This document shows positions 45,048 through 54,174 of a DNA stretch of 64,000 nucleotides, piece after piece. The DNA is taken from the NCBI GenBank assembly GCA_013099015.1, contig CP039998.1:434001-498000 (forward strand), given 5' to 3'. Position 1 is the first letter of the stretch. Every line of letters begins with the position of its first letter. The notes under the pieces were generated by a model that worked only from the letters and a program-made list of their open reading frames with translations, was not told the DNA's origin and made no database searches. Source of the stretch: Candidatus Saccharibacteria bacterium oral taxon 488 (GTDB lineage: Bacteria; Patescibacteriota; Saccharimonadia; Saccharimonadales; Saccharimonadaceae). The position numbers were made by a program, and so were the translations under genes.

Positions 45048-46871
45048 ATGAAGGACGCTAGCAAGATTCGAAATATTGCCATTATTGCCCACGTCGATCA
45101 CGGCAAGACGACCATGGTTGATGGGCTGCTCAAACAGTCGCGCACATTCCGCGACAACCAGGCCGAGATGAGCCAAGAACTGATCATGGATTCGGGTGAT
45201 CAGGAGCACGAACGCGGTATCACCATCACTGCCAAACAGACATCGATTTTTTACGGTGATTATAAGATCAACATCATCGACACGCCGGGGCACGCCGATT
45301 TTTCGGGCGAGGTCGAGCGAACGCTGCAGATGGCGGACGGCGTGCTGCTGATCGTTGATGCACAGGAAGGGCCGATGCCGCAGACGAAGTTTGTGCTGAG
45401 TAAGGCGCTGGAACTGGGCTTGAAGCCGGTGGTGGTGATTAATAAAATTGATAAGCCAGCCAGGCGGATTGCTGAAGTTGAAGACGAGCTGAGCGATCTG
45501 TTTTTGGAGCTAGCGACTGATGATAGTCAGCTGCAATATCCGATTTATTATGCTATCGGGCGCGACGGCAAGGCCTGGCGGGAGATTCCTGCCGACCCGA
45601 GTGAAGACGCCGATCTCACACCGATTTTTGAGGCGATTATCAATGACATCCCGGCACCAAGCGTCACGGCTGACGGCGGGTTTCAGATGCTGGTGACCAG
45701 TTTGCAGTACGATACCTTCCAGGGTAAATATGCCATTGGGCGGATCGCTCGCGGGTCGGTCAAGCGCGGTCTGGCGGTTAGTTTGATGAAGCACGGCGAG
45801 GTGTCGGGCTCAGCGCGAATCGAGAAAGTTTTTGGCTACCGCGGACTAAACCGCGAAGAGCTTGACGAGGCGTTTGCTGGCGACATTGTAGCGCTGGTTG
45901 GCATCAGTGAAGCGCACATTGGCGATACCGTTGCCGACAAAGAACAACCCGAAGCCTTGCCAGCGATTGCCATCGAAGCGCCGACGCTGAGCATGTACCT
46001 CGGCCCGAATACCAGCCCGATGAAAGGACGCGAGGGCGAGTTTACCACCTCGCGGCAAATCGGCGACCGATTGCGGCGAGAACTGGAGACCAACGTGGCG
46101 CTACGCGTCGAAGAAAACGGCATCGGCTTTACGGTGTCTGGCCGCGGCGAGCTGCACCTGAGCGTTCTGATCGAGACCATGCGGCGCGAAGGCTTTGAGT
46201 TTGAAGTTGGCCGCCCGCAAGTCGTCACCATCACCGAGGACGGCGTCGAAAAAGAGCCAATTGAAGAACTGCAAATCGAGATTAGCAGCGAATTCATCGG
46301 CGCAATCAGCCAAGAGTTGGGTGCGCGCCACGCTGAAATGAAATCGCAAGAAACCACCGCTAGCGGTGCTACCCGCATGACCTATGTACTGCCGACCAGG
46401 GCTTTGATCGGCCTACGCAACGTACTCTTGACCGCCACCAAAGGCACGGTGATCATGAATTCCCTGCCGTGCGGCTATCAACCGCTGGGCGGCAAATTGC
46501 CAAAGACCCGCGGCGGCGTACTCATCGCCTTTGAAGCTGGCACCACCACGCCATATGCGCTGCAAGCGGCCGAGGCGCGCGGCGAACTCTTGGTCGGACC
46601 TGGCACGGAAGTGTACGCTGGGATGATCGTCGGTATTTACAACCGCCAAGAAGACATTGAAATCAACGTCTGTAAAGCTAAGCACCTGACCAACATGCGT
46701 TCCAAATCGTCCGATGGCACAGTGCAATTGACGCCATTTACGCAGTTTAGTCTGGAGCAATGCATCGACTTCATCGAGGATGACGAGCTATTGGAAGTTA
46801 CGCCAAAATCCTTGCGCCTGCGTAAACGCTACCTTGACGCCAATGAGCGAAAGCGTGCCGCCAAACGGTAG
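45048..46871 (+). CDS. typA: GTP-binding protein TypA/BipA
   Basis: A translational GTPase related to EF-G, implicated in ribosome assembly and stress. 607 residues: G1 [10 protein letters not shown]2 ERGITI, G3 DTPGHADF, G4 NKIDKPARR (canonical, unlike EF-G here), then domain II, an EF-G-like domain III and the BipA-specific C-terminal domain. A TACAAT box near 44996 and an AAGGAAGG block about 30 bases before the ATG are too far to be an optimal ribosome site, so the leader may be structured. Confidence 0.95.
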   Translation: MKDASKIRNIAIIAHVDHGKTTMVDGLLKQSRTFRDNQAEMSQELIMDSGDQEHERGITITAKQTSIFYGDYKINIIDTPGHADFSGEVERTLQMADGVLLIVDAQEGPMPQTKFVLSKALELGLKPVVVINKIDKPARRIAEVEDELSDLFLELATDDSQLQYPIYYAIGRDGKAWREIPADPSEDADLTPIFEAIINDIPAPSVTADGGFQMLVTSLQYDTFQGKYAIGRIARGSVKRGLAVSLMKHGEVSGSARIEKVFGYRGLNREELDEAFAGDIVALVGISEAHIGDTVADKEQPEALPAIAIEAPTLSMYLGPNTSPMKGREGEFTTSRQIGDRLRRELETNVALRVEENGIGFTVSGRGELHLSVLIETMRREGFEFEVGRPQVVTITEDGVEKEPIEELQIEISSEFIGAISQELGARHAEMKSQETTASGATRMTYVLPTRALIGLRNVLLTATKGTVIMNSLPCGYQPLGGKLPKTRGGVLIAFEAGTTTPYALQAAEARGELLVGPGTEVYAGMIVGIYNRQEDIEINVCKAKHLTNMRSKSSDGTVQLTPFTQFSLEQCIDFIEDDELLEVTPKSLRLRKRYLDANERKRAAKR

Positions 46872-46963
46872 ACCCCACCCCGACAAACTCCCGATTGACA
46901 AAATACATAAGAAACTTAACGTTACTATAGATTATCCCACGGTAACACGCTATACTTAACCAT

Positions 46964-48562
46964 ATGCTTCCCAAAAAAACCACAACAATTATCAAGCGCA
47001 CGTTAGCACGCACCGCCCAGCGCATCACACCGATCGACCGCAAAGATCCCGACGAAAAGCTCGGGCAGTTGTTTCATGAGGTGCAGTCACACCGCGTGTT
47101 TGCCGATGGTAAAACTTTCGTCGATCTCGTACCGCGAAAGCGAGCCACCCGCATACTCCAGGAGTATCGCCTGGCCCGACGTGATCCCAACTTTCGGCTG
47201 GATGAATTTGTGAAGCTGCATTTTTATGAATTTGAATCGCCGGTCAAAAAGGTGAGCTTTGTCCAGGCTGACTCTGCCAGACAGCACGTCACCAATCTCT
47301 GGCCGCTGCTCATCCGCCGCGCCCACAAGTCGAAGGGTTCGCTGATTGCCCTGCCGCACGACTACGTGGTGCCAGGTGGCCGGTTTGCTGAGCAATTTTA
47401 CTGGGATACGTATTTTATCATGCTGGGTCTGGCGGCGGACGGCAAGTGGAAGCTGATCGACGGCATGATGAAAAATTATGTGTACATGATTCAGCGCTTT
47501 GATTTCATCCCGACTGCCAATCGGACGTACTTCCTCAGTCGCAGCCAGCCGCCGTTTTTTGCAGCGATGGTCAAGCTCCTCGCCAGCAAACCCGGCCGGC
47601 GTGCCCCGAGCTTGACCTATCTCGAGTATTTCCCCTCGCTGCTGGCCGAATACAAATTCTGGATGAAAGGCCAACGCAAGCTTTCGAGCATCGACTTTAT
47701 GGCTACCAACCGCGTGGTAGCCATGCCTGATGGCCAGGTGCTCAATCGCTACTACGACGATAAGGCCACGCCGCGCCCAGAAAGTCGCCGCGAAGATATC
47801 GAAACCGCCAGGAATAGCCGCTCCGCCAACAAGACCAAGGTCTACCTCGACCTGCGAGCCGGGGCTGAGAGTGGTTGGGACTTTAGTTCGCGCTGGTTTG
47901 GCGATCCGCACGACATCGAAACGATTCAAACGACTGACCTCGTGCCGATTGACCTGAATTGTTTATTGTACGAACTAGAGATGACGATCGCCCATTGTTA
48001 CGGCGTACTGCGCCAGGCGCCGCTCAAGAAACGCTTCATCCGTCTGGCCGAGCGCCGCGCCGAGAGCATCCGCCAGCACTGTTGGAATGAAACCGACGGC
48101 TTTTTCTATGATTATAATTTCCGCACCGGTCATCAGACGAGCCACGCCACGCTGGCCGGCGTCTTCCCGCTGTACAGCGGTATCGCCACCAAGAAACAAG
48201 CCAAGCGCGTGGCCGAGAAATTAGAGCGCGAGTTTTTGCGCGATGGCGGGTTGCGGATGACGCTGGTTGACAATGGCCAGCAATGGGACGCGCCAAATGG
48301 CTGGGCGCCGCTACAGTGGGTGGCGGTTTGCGGCTTGAAGCGGTATGGGCTGGATGAGCTAGCAGAGGAAATTAGAAAGCGCTGGCTGGCTTCGACCGAG
48401 CGCGTCTTTGCTGATCAAGGCAAGATGATCGAGAAATATGATGTTGATAGCGAGTCACGCATTGGCGGTGGTGGTGAATATCCACTGCAAGACGGCTTTG
48501 GCTGGACTAACGGCGTGTACGCGGCGCTGTATGATCGGTTTGATGAGCGCTGCCCAAAGTAG
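46964..48562 (+). CDS. treF: Trehalase (GH37), cytoplasmic type
   Basis: Hydrolyses trehalose to two glucose. 532 residues with both signatures: PGGRFAEQFYWDTY (137-150) and QWDAPNGWAPLQ. The acid-residue segment AESGWDFSSRW is intact, and the C-terminal GGGGEYPLQDGFGWTNGV is typical. There is no signal peptide; the basic N-terminus (KKTTTIIKRTLARTAQR) resembles neither a Sec nor a lipoprotein signal, so it acts in the cytoplasm. TATACT (46951-46956) lies 7 bases before the ATG. It can work with the GH13 enzyme at 56880 on scavenged sugars. Confidence 0.95.
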   Translation: MLPKKTTTIIKRTLARTAQRITPIDRKDPDEKLGQLFHEVQSHRVFADGKTFVDLVPRKRATRILQEYRLARRDPNFRLDEFVKLHFYEFESPVKKVSFVQADSARQHVTNLWPLLIRRAHKSKGSLIALPHDYVVPGGRFAEQFYWDTYFIMLGLAADGKWKLIDGMMKNYVYMIQRFDFIPTANRTYFLSRSQPPFFAAMVKLLASKPGRRAPSLTYLEYFPSLLAEYKFWMKGQRKLSSIDFMATNRVVAMPDGQVLNRYYDDKATPRPESRREDIETARNSRSANKTKVYLDLRAGAESGWDFSSRWFGDPHDIETIQTTDLVPIDLNCLLYELEMTIAHCYGVLRQAPLKKRFIRLAERRAESIRQHCWNETDGFFYDYNFRTGHQTSHATLAGVFPLYSGIATKKQAKRVAEKLEREFLRDGGLRMTLVDNGQQWDAPNGWAPLQWVAVCGLKRYGLDELAEEIRKRWLASTERVFADQGKMIEKYDVDSESRIGGGGEYPLQDGFGWTNGVYAALYDRFDERCPK

Positions 48563-48563
48563 G

Positions 48564-49739
48564 CTAATTCTTGGTCGGACGCGGAATGTCTTCTGGGAGA
48601 AATCCCTTTTCGTGCTGAAAACCAGCCTGCCATTTGTAATCTTTGCCGCAGCCTAGATCCTTCATTAGCTTGGTGGCGGCGTTGCGAAGGTGCAGCGGTA
48701 CGGGCGAGTTGGGATATTGACGCGCCAGAGCGAAGGCCTCATTCATCAGATCAGTAATCTCACGCGACTTTTGACTGCGCGCCAGAGCGATGGCGCAGTG
48801 GAATAGATTGTATTTGGCTTCCGGGAGCCCGACACGCTCCACCGCCTCAAAGGTGGCGACCGCCAGACTCAGTGCACCATTGCCAACCAGCCCAATGTCT
48901 TCTGAGGCAAAGATAACCATCCGCCGAGCAATGAACTTCGGATCTTCGCCGGCGTCGATCATACGCGCTAAATAATACGCCGCAGCCACCGCGTCGCTAC
49001 CGCGCAGTGATTTGATGAACGCTGAGATGACGTCGTAATGCGCATCACCCTTTTTGTCATAGCCCGGCAAACGCCGCTGAGCCGCCGCCTTGACCACCTC
49101 GGGCGTGACTTTCTCGCCAAAGCTCAATGCCAATTCCAAATTGCCCAGCGCCACCCGCGCGTCGCCGTCCGCCAATTCCGCCAAATAGTCTAGAGCTTTG
49201 GAGGACACCCGCTTGGTTTGTTTCAAAACTTTAAGCGCCCGCTTCAGCACTAGTATAATTTCATCTTTGGTCAGTTGGTGGAGCACCAGCACCCGCGTCC
49301 GGCTGAGCAGCGGCGTGATCACCTCAAAGCTCGGATTCTCGGTGGTCGCACCAATCAAAGTAATCAGCCCGCTCTCGACATGCGGCAAAAACGCGTCCTG
49401 CTGCGCCTTGTTGAAGCGATGGATTTCGTCAACAAACAAAATTGTTCTGAGGTTCAAATTCCAATTTTGCCTGGCGTGCTCAATCACCCGTTCGACGTCT
49501 TTTTTGCCGCTAGTCACCGCTGACAACTCGACAAACTCCGCATTAACCTCGCGGGCGATGATCCGCGCCAGCGTCGTCTTGCCCGTCCCCGGCGGTCCCC
49601 ACAAAATCAAACTGACCGGCTCACCACGCCGGGTAATTTGGCGAAGCAGCTCGCCCTCGCCCAGCAAATGACTTTGCCCGATTACTTCATCCAGGGTTTG
49701 CGGCCGCATCTGCTCCGCCAGGGGTTGTCGCGCGTCCAT
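48564..49739 (-). CDS. rarA: Replication-associated recombination protein A (MgsA/RarA)
   Basis: AAA+ ATPase acting at stalled replication forks. 391 residues from MDARQPLAEQMRPQTLDEVI. Walker A GPPGTGKTTLARI, Walker B ILFVDEIHRFNKAQQ, and sensor-1 and sensor-2 segments follow, with a C-terminal oligomerisation/helical domain (HLRNAATKLMKDLGCGKDYK). The ATG overlaps the stop of the upstream membrane protein (TAATG), so it is coupled. The end is convergent with treF, separated by one base. Confidence 0.93.
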   Translation of the reverse strand: MDARQPLAEQMRPQTLDEVIGQSHLLGEGELLRQITRRGEPVSLILWGPPGTGKTTLARIIAREVNAEFVELSAVTSGKKDVERVIEHARQNWNLNLRTILFVDEIHRFNKAQQDAFLPHVESGLITLIGATTENPSFEVITPLLSRTRVLVLHQLTKDEIILVLKRALKVLKQTKRVSSKALDYLAELADGDARVALGNLELALSFGEKVTPEVVKAAAQRRLPGYDKKGDAHYDVISAFIKSLRGSDAVAAAYYLARMIDAGEDPKFIARRMVIFASEDIGLVGNGALSLAVATFEAVERVGLPEAKYNLFHCAIALARSQKSREITDLMNEAFALARQYPNSPVPLHLRNAATKLMKDLGCGKDYKWQAGFQHEKGFLPEDIPRPTKN

Positions 49740-50581
49740 TACCACCAATTATCCTCTCGCGGCCGATACTGCGAAAAGTGTGAAAAACAATCAGCTGGTC
49801 GCCGCCCGAGCGGTTTTGCCTGCAGACGTAATCCTCGATCAATCTGCTGAGCGCTTCCGCAGACTGCCGCAAACTCCGGCGACGCCACGTACTCTCGCCA
49901 TGTCATCCCATCCAGCGGCACATACTGCTCCAACATACCCAGCGTCGTTTGATGCATGTTGTCTGCTCCCGCGTGACCAGCCTCGCGACGAGACCGGCAC
50001 CGCCCGGCCGCCGTCATTTCCGGCGGCAACGCGCAGCCAGCCCAGTGTAGAACCTGCGCCGCTGCTCTATTGACGAGACCGGAGCCGCCAGAGCAGTGAC
50101 TGGTCAGTCGCACAAGTGCCGCGTGACGTTCCGCCTCATCAGTGGTGAGCGGTATGGCCGATGTACGACCAGTTTTAACCGCCATCTCATATGCCAATCG
50201 CTTTTGGTCGAGCTCCCTAAGCAGCTCATCTAGCCGCTCGCTACTATCTTTGATAGTATCGACTAGTGGCGGCAGATTGTCGACTGCCTCCCTAAGGAAC
50301 TCAGGCTCACGCTCGCTATACTCGCGCAGTCGGACAGCCTGAGATATCCGCCACAGCCCCCCTATTGCCACCGCCATGCCACCAAGAATTATCGGCTGCT
50401 GGCCAACTTCTGGCAAAACATTGTGCCACGCCTCGCTTGGCAGAGCTATCAGCATGCCAGTAATCACACCCATGGTACCACTGACCTCACGCTTATCATA
50501 CTCAACCACCGAGTCGCTACTGCCAATGACCTCAGGTGCCAGCGATCTATTAAGCCTTTCGTTCCTGTTACTCGCCATCAT
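49739..50581 (-). CDS. Membrane protein, unknown, upstream of rarA
   Basis: 280 residues with one or two hydrophobic helices (GVITGMLIALP and PIILGGMAVAIGGLWRISQA), then a charged helical region (VDTIKDSSERLDELLRELDQ) and a Cys/Trp-containing C-terminus (HWAGCALPPEMTAAGRCR). No family recognised. TATAAT (50588-50593) lies exactly 6 bases before the ATG. The stop overlaps the rarA start. Confidence 0.65.
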   Translation of the reverse strand: MMASNRNERLNRSLAPEVIGSSDSVVEYDKREVSGTMGVITGMLIALPSEAWHNVLPEVGQQPIILGGMAVAIGGLWRISQAVRLREYSEREPEFLREAVDNLPPLVDTIKDSSERLDELLRELDQKRLAYEMAVKTGRTSAIPLTTDEAERHAALVRLTSHCSGGSGLVNRAAAQVLHWAGCALPPEMTAAGRCRSRREAGHAGADNMHQTTLGMLEQYVPLDGMTWREYVASPEFAAVCGSAQQIDRGLRLQAKPLGRRPADCFSHFSQYRPREDNWW

Positions 50582-50642
50582 CGTTTTATTATATCACGCC
50601 ATAAATTCGCCCCACCAAGGCACGATGCGCTATACTAGGGTA

Positions 50643-51677
50643 ATGGATAGATTACGCGTTCTCCTCATATTTGGCGGCGAGTCATCCGAGCACGAGGTCT
50701 CGATCAATTCCGCTACTAACGTGCTGGCGGCGCTGGACATGACGCGCTACGACGTCAGGTTATGCTACATCGACCGCGCTGGTCAGTGGCGGCTCGTCGA
50801 GACGATCGAGGCACGCAATCAGCCGAGCCCACACTTAACACCACAACTCGGCCAGCGGTCACTGCTCATCGACGGCGTTGACCCGCTGCCGATTGACCTG
50901 ATAATTCCGGTGCTTCACGGCAAAAATGGTGAGGACGGTAGCGTACAGGGCCTGGCGCAGCTACTTCATATTCCCTATGTCGGCCCGAGTCTCCTTTCGG
51001 CGGCTGTCACCATGGACAAAGACATGACCAAGCGGCTGGCGCTCGGCGCTCACGTTCCGGTTGTGCCGTGGCGAACGCTAGCGAATGATGCGCCGCGACC
51101 GACCTTTGCCGAGATAGCTAGTGAGCTTGGTGCGCCTGTTTTCATCAAGCCATCCCGCGCCGGCTCGTCCGTCGGTGTCAACAAAGTCCACTCGGCCGAA
51201 GCATTCACCACCGCGCTTGACGAAGCCTTTCGCCACGACAACACCGTATTGATAGAACAAGCGATCACCGCCCGCGAGATCGAGCTAGCCGTCCTCGGCC
51301 GCGGTACGTCCGCCCGCGTCAGTATGCCTGGTGAGATTCTTCCTGGCGAAGAGTTTTATAGCTACGACGATAAGTACAGCGCCTCCAGCACTTCACGCGT
51401 CGTTATCCCCGCAGACGTTGACGAGTCGGTGGCGACAAAACTGCAGCGCCTCGCATTGGCCGCCTACCAAGCGACCGGTGGACGCGGCATGGCGCGAGTT
51501 GACTTTTTCCTTGATCCGACGGGCCAGATTTTTCTCAACGAAATTAACAGCATCCCCGGCTTCACCAACATCAGTATGTATCCAAAGCTCTGGGAAGCTT
51601 CGGGCCTCAGTCCACGAGCGCTGGTTGATGAGCTGATCGAAGAGGCGCTTGCCAGCCGCTCTATACGTGGCGTATAA
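50643..51677 (+). CDS. ddl: D-alanine--D-alanine ligase
   Basis: Makes the D-Ala-D-Ala peptide of peptidoglycan. 344 residues from MDRLRVLLIFGGESSEHEVS. ATP-grasp motifs include GKNGEDGSVQGLAQLLHIPY, FIKPSRAGSSVGVNKV and the Mg-binding FLNEINSIPGFTNISMYPKL. The start is at 50643, because upstream in-frame sequence lies in the divergent gene. TATACT (50631-50636) is exactly 6 bases before the ATG. The presence of Ddl fits a cell wall made by a Gram-positive-like CPR cell. Confidence 0.95.
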   Translation: MDRLRVLLIFGGESSEHEVSINSATNVLAALDMTRYDVRLCYIDRAGQWRLVETIEARNQPSPHLTPQLGQRSLLIDGVDPLPIDLIIPVLHGKNGEDGSVQGLAQLLHIPYVGPSLLSAAVTMDKDMTKRLALGAHVPVVPWRTLANDAPRPTFAEIASELGAPVFIKPSRAGSSVGVNKVHSAEAFTTALDEAFRHDNTVLIEQAITAREIELAVLGRGTSARVSMPGEILPGEEFYSYDDKYSASSTSRVVIPADVDESVATKLQRLALAAYQATGGRGMARVDFFLDPTGQIFLNEINSIPGFTNISMYPKLWEASGLSPRALVDELIEEALASRSIRGV

Positions 51678-51701
51678 TTTCCTTATAAACAGGAGGTCAA
51701 T

Positions 51702-52445
51702 ATGGAAATAGTAGCAGTAATTTTAGTCATCGTACTGATGTTTGTACTGAGCGGCATTAAGGTAGTTAACCAATACCAGCGCGGTGTAGTACTGACGCTG
51801 GGTAAGTTTACTGGCGTACGCGAGCCGGGCCTAAGGGTGGTGGTGCCGATTTTTCAGACGATGATGATGGTCGATGTGCGTTCGACGCCAATTGATGTGC
51901 CGAAACAAGAAGTCATCACCAAGGACAACGTCACTGTCGGCGTTGACGCGGTGGTCTATTTCCGAGTGATTAACGCCCCAAAAGCGGTGCTGGAGACGAC
52001 CAACTACATTTACGCCACCAGCCAATTTGCCCAGGCTGCCCTGCGCGACGTCACCGGTAATGTCGATATGGACGATCTCTTGGCCAAGCGTGAGGAGATT
52101 TCACAGCAGATCAAGGAAATTGTTGATGCCGAAACTGACAAATGGGGTATCGATGTCGAGAACGTTAAGATTCAGAACATTGAACTGCCTGGCGACATGA
52201 AGCGTGCCATGGCCAAGCAAGCCGAAGCTGAGCGTGAGCGCCGCGCTAACATCATCAACGCCGACGGTGAAAAAGCCGCTGCTGAAACGCTGGCACAAGC
52301 CGCCGAGATTCTGGCAAAAACCCAAGGCGCCATTAATCTGCGTACGCTGAACACGCTGGAGCGTATCTCGACCGAACCGTCACAAAAGACGATGATGCTG
52401 TTCCCTGTTGAATTGATTGATGCGATTCGTGGCGGTAAGAAATAG
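51702..52445 (+). CDS. SPFH/stomatin-like (slipin) membrane protein
   Basis: 247 residues. An N-terminal membrane anchor (MEIVAVILVIVLMFVLSGIK) is followed by the SPFH domain (NQYQRGVVLTLGKFTGVREP, PGLRVVVPIFQTMMMVDVR, FRVINAPKAVLETTNYIYAT) and a coiled-coil tail with Ala/Glu repeats (KRAMAKQAEAERERRANIIN). Such proteins organise membrane microdomains. AGGAGGTC precedes the ATG, unlike the leaderless neighbours. It lies 24 bases after ddl, probably in the same transcript. No NfeD partner is adjacent. Confidence 0.92.
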   Translation: MEIVAVILVIVLMFVLSGIKVVNQYQRGVVLTLGKFTGVREPGLRVVVPIFQTMMMVDVRSTPIDVPKQEVITKDNVTVGVDAVVYFRVINAPKAVLETTNYIYATSQFAQAALRDVTGNVDMDDLLAKREEISQQIKEIVDAETDKWGIDVENVKIQNIELPGDMKRAMAKQAEAERERRANIINADGEKAAAETLAQAAEILAKTQGAINLRTLNTLERISTEPSQKTMMLFPVELIDAIRGGKK

Positions 52446-52469
52446 CACGCCTCGCACGGTTGATTGCAC

Positions 52470-53312
52470 ATGATGGAGCTGCTTCAAACGTCCCGCGGTA
52501 CGATCGAATATCGACATGACATGCACGGCTCGTTAACGGTTCTCATTTTGAACGGCGGTCACACGACTGCCGCCATGCGTACGGGTGAGGATTACTTCGT
52601 TAGTCGCGGCTATTCAATCCTCAGCGTCAGCCGACCCGGCTATGGTGGGACAGATACGGCGCTTAGCGAAACCTATGGCGAGTTCGAACAGGCGACAAAC
52701 GAGTTGCTAGAGCAGCTCGGGATTGAGCGTGTCATCCTGGTCGGCATATCGGCTGGCGGCAGAGCGGCGATGCGGTTCGCCGAGCTTCACCCCGACAGCG
52801 TTGATAAACTCGTCCTGATGAGCGCGGTGAGTTTCAAGAAATGGCCTAGTCAAAGTACTCGTATGGCAGCCCGTATCGCGTTTAATCCTGTGCTCGAACA
52901 TATAACGTGGGCAGTGATGCGCTGGCTGCTCCGCAGATGGTCGCGAAAAATAGTCAGTTATTTGTTTCAACAACTCACGACATTGGACGCGCGTGACGTG
53001 CTTGCTAGCTACCCGCCGTCGTCTATCGATGCAATCGCGTCGATGTTTATGCAATTTCGCTCTGGCAGTGGGTTCATGAATGACATTAGTCGGCGTTTGA
53101 TGAAGGGTAATCCCGAAACTATCACACAACCGACGCTTATACTGCATAGTAAGTATGATGGTTCGGTTCCGCTCGACCATCCGCTTCACACCGCGAAGCA
53201 GATCAAGCACGCCGTGCTTTCCATCAATAATACCGAATCGCACGTGATGTGGCTGAGTCCTAAGTGGATGGAAGTCGAAAATACGCTCGATGAGTTTCTC
53301 GCTTCAAAGTGA
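52470..53312 (+). CDS. Alpha/beta hydrolase
   Basis: 280 residues; start MMELLQTSRGTIEYRHDMHG. The nucleophile elbow is GISAGG (VILVGISAGGRAAMRF), the oxyanion region is LNGGHTTAAM, and the Asp and His of the triad fall in HSKYDGSVPLDH and NNTESHVMWL. No signal peptide; a hydrophobic or basic cap (ITWAVMRWLLRRWSRKIVSY) may touch the membrane. The substrate is unknown. It follows the SPFH gene by 24 bases. Confidence 0.85.
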   Translation: MMELLQTSRGTIEYRHDMHGSLTVLILNGGHTTAAMRTGEDYFVSRGYSILSVSRPGYGGTDTALSETYGEFEQATNELLEQLGIERVILVGISAGGRAAMRFAELHPDSVDKLVLMSAVSFKKWPSQSTRMAARIAFNPVLEHITWAVMRWLLRRWSRKIVSYLFQQLTTLDARDVLASYPPSSIDAIASMFMQFRSGSGFMNDISRRLMKGNPETITQPTLILHSKYDGSVPLDHPLHTAKQIKHAVLSINNTESHVMWLSPKWMEVENTLDEFLASK

Positions 53313-53722
53313 TAAGGGCGCCGCTTAAATCATTATTCTGCCAAGTTCAGCGATTGCCTGGCTTCTTCGTTGCACGAGGCGGTCGCGACATTTCGGGGGC
53401 TGGTCGAACAACGAAAGGATACACTTAGGCATACAGCTGCGGACGCCTGTTGAGATGTTGCAGAGGTGGTGAGGTGGTACGATAGATATACACGATCAGC
53501 AGACTATGTATTCAAAGTGGCTATCGCTACTTGAAAATAATGGCTTGGCAGTGTCATAATATTACAAATATGTTAGAGTTTGGTTCGACCGAAGATAAGA
53601 CCGCATTACAAGCAAGTCTTAATAAATCACGAAAGTTGTGGCGCAAGATACTAGATATAGCCCAAAAAAGCTAAGTCATCATAAATAAACTATCTAAGAG
53701 CAGTAAAAAGTAAGGAGCAATT
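53313..53722. other. 410-base gap with a possible hairpin and a small frame
   Basis: The stretch between the hydrolase and the DUF4342 gene holds a perfect 7-bp inverted repeat TTCGTTG / CAACGAA (53366-53372, 53409-53415) with an inner GCGAC/GTCG pair, and one short open frame. There is no strong promoter or known RNA. It may be gene remnant sequence. Confidence 0.4.
53540..53674 (+). CDS. Possible 44-residue protein
   Basis: ATG at 53540 to TAA at 53674, encoding a basic helical peptide (MAWQCHNITNMLEFGSTEDK, then LNKSRKLWRKILDIAQKS). It has no good ribosome site and an in-frame stop shortly upstream, so it could be the broken tail of an older gene. Low certainty. Confidence 0.25.
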   Translation: MAWQCHNITNMLEFGSTEDKTALQASLNKSRKLWRKILDIAQKS

Positions 53723-53971
53723 ATGAGTAGACAAAACTATACCGAAGAATTCAGCGTCAACGGCGATCAAGTTGTCGAGAAAGTCAAGCAACTTATCAAA
53801 GAAGGCAACGTCCGCCGCGTTATCATCAAGAACGAAAAAGGCGAAAGCATCATGGAATTCCCGGTCACTGCTGGCGTGGTAGGTGCATTATTACTACCGA
53901 CACTTGCAGCACTTGGCGCAGCGGTGGCATTGATGGCACAGTGTACGATTGCGGTAGAGCGACGAGACTGA
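53723..53971 (+). CDS. DUF4342 family small protein
   Basis: 82 residues. The N-terminal MSRQNYTEEFSVNGDQVVEK and KVKQLIKEGNVRRVIIKNEK, followed by GESIMEFPVTAGVVGALLLP and a hydrophobic C-terminus, match the DUF4342 family, whose function is unknown. A clear AAGGAG site lies before the ATG. It ends 18 bases before a convergent tRNA-Gly. Confidence 0.85.
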   Translation: MSRQNYTEEFSVNGDQVVEKVKQLIKEGNVRRVIIKNEKGESIMEFPVTAGVVGALLLPTLAALGAAVALMAQCTIAVERRD

Positions 53972-53989
53972 CTTGATTATTTATCAACT

Positions 53990-54064
53990 TGGTGCGGATG
54001 GGGAGAGTCGAACTCCCGTCTCAACCTTGGGAAGGTCACATAATAGCCGTTATACGACACCCGC
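53990..54064 (-). tRNA. tRNA-Gly(CCC)
   Basis: 75 bases with encoded CCA. Acceptor GCGGGTG / CATCCGC, D-loop AACGGCTA with GG, anticodon stem TGACC/GGTTG (loop TTCCCAA, anticodon CCC), T arm GAGTTCGACTC. The tertiary G19-C56 bases are normal here, unlike the tRNA-Gly at 55525. Confidence 0.93.
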
Positions 54065-54140
54065 AATGAAGTTATTATACATGATTTCTAGTCAAACCAC
54101 TAGGATATTGCAGCATTTTCTTGACGCTTACGCTAAAAGT

Positions 54141-54168
54141 TTGACATATAATTTTAGTGCGCTACAAT
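54141..54168 (+). promoter_or_regulatory. Promoter of the GH16 gene, leaderless type
   Basis: TTGACA (54141-54146), 16 bases, TACAAT (54163-54168), then 6 bases to the ATG at 54175. Confidence 0.75.
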
Positions 54169-54174
54169 AGACAT

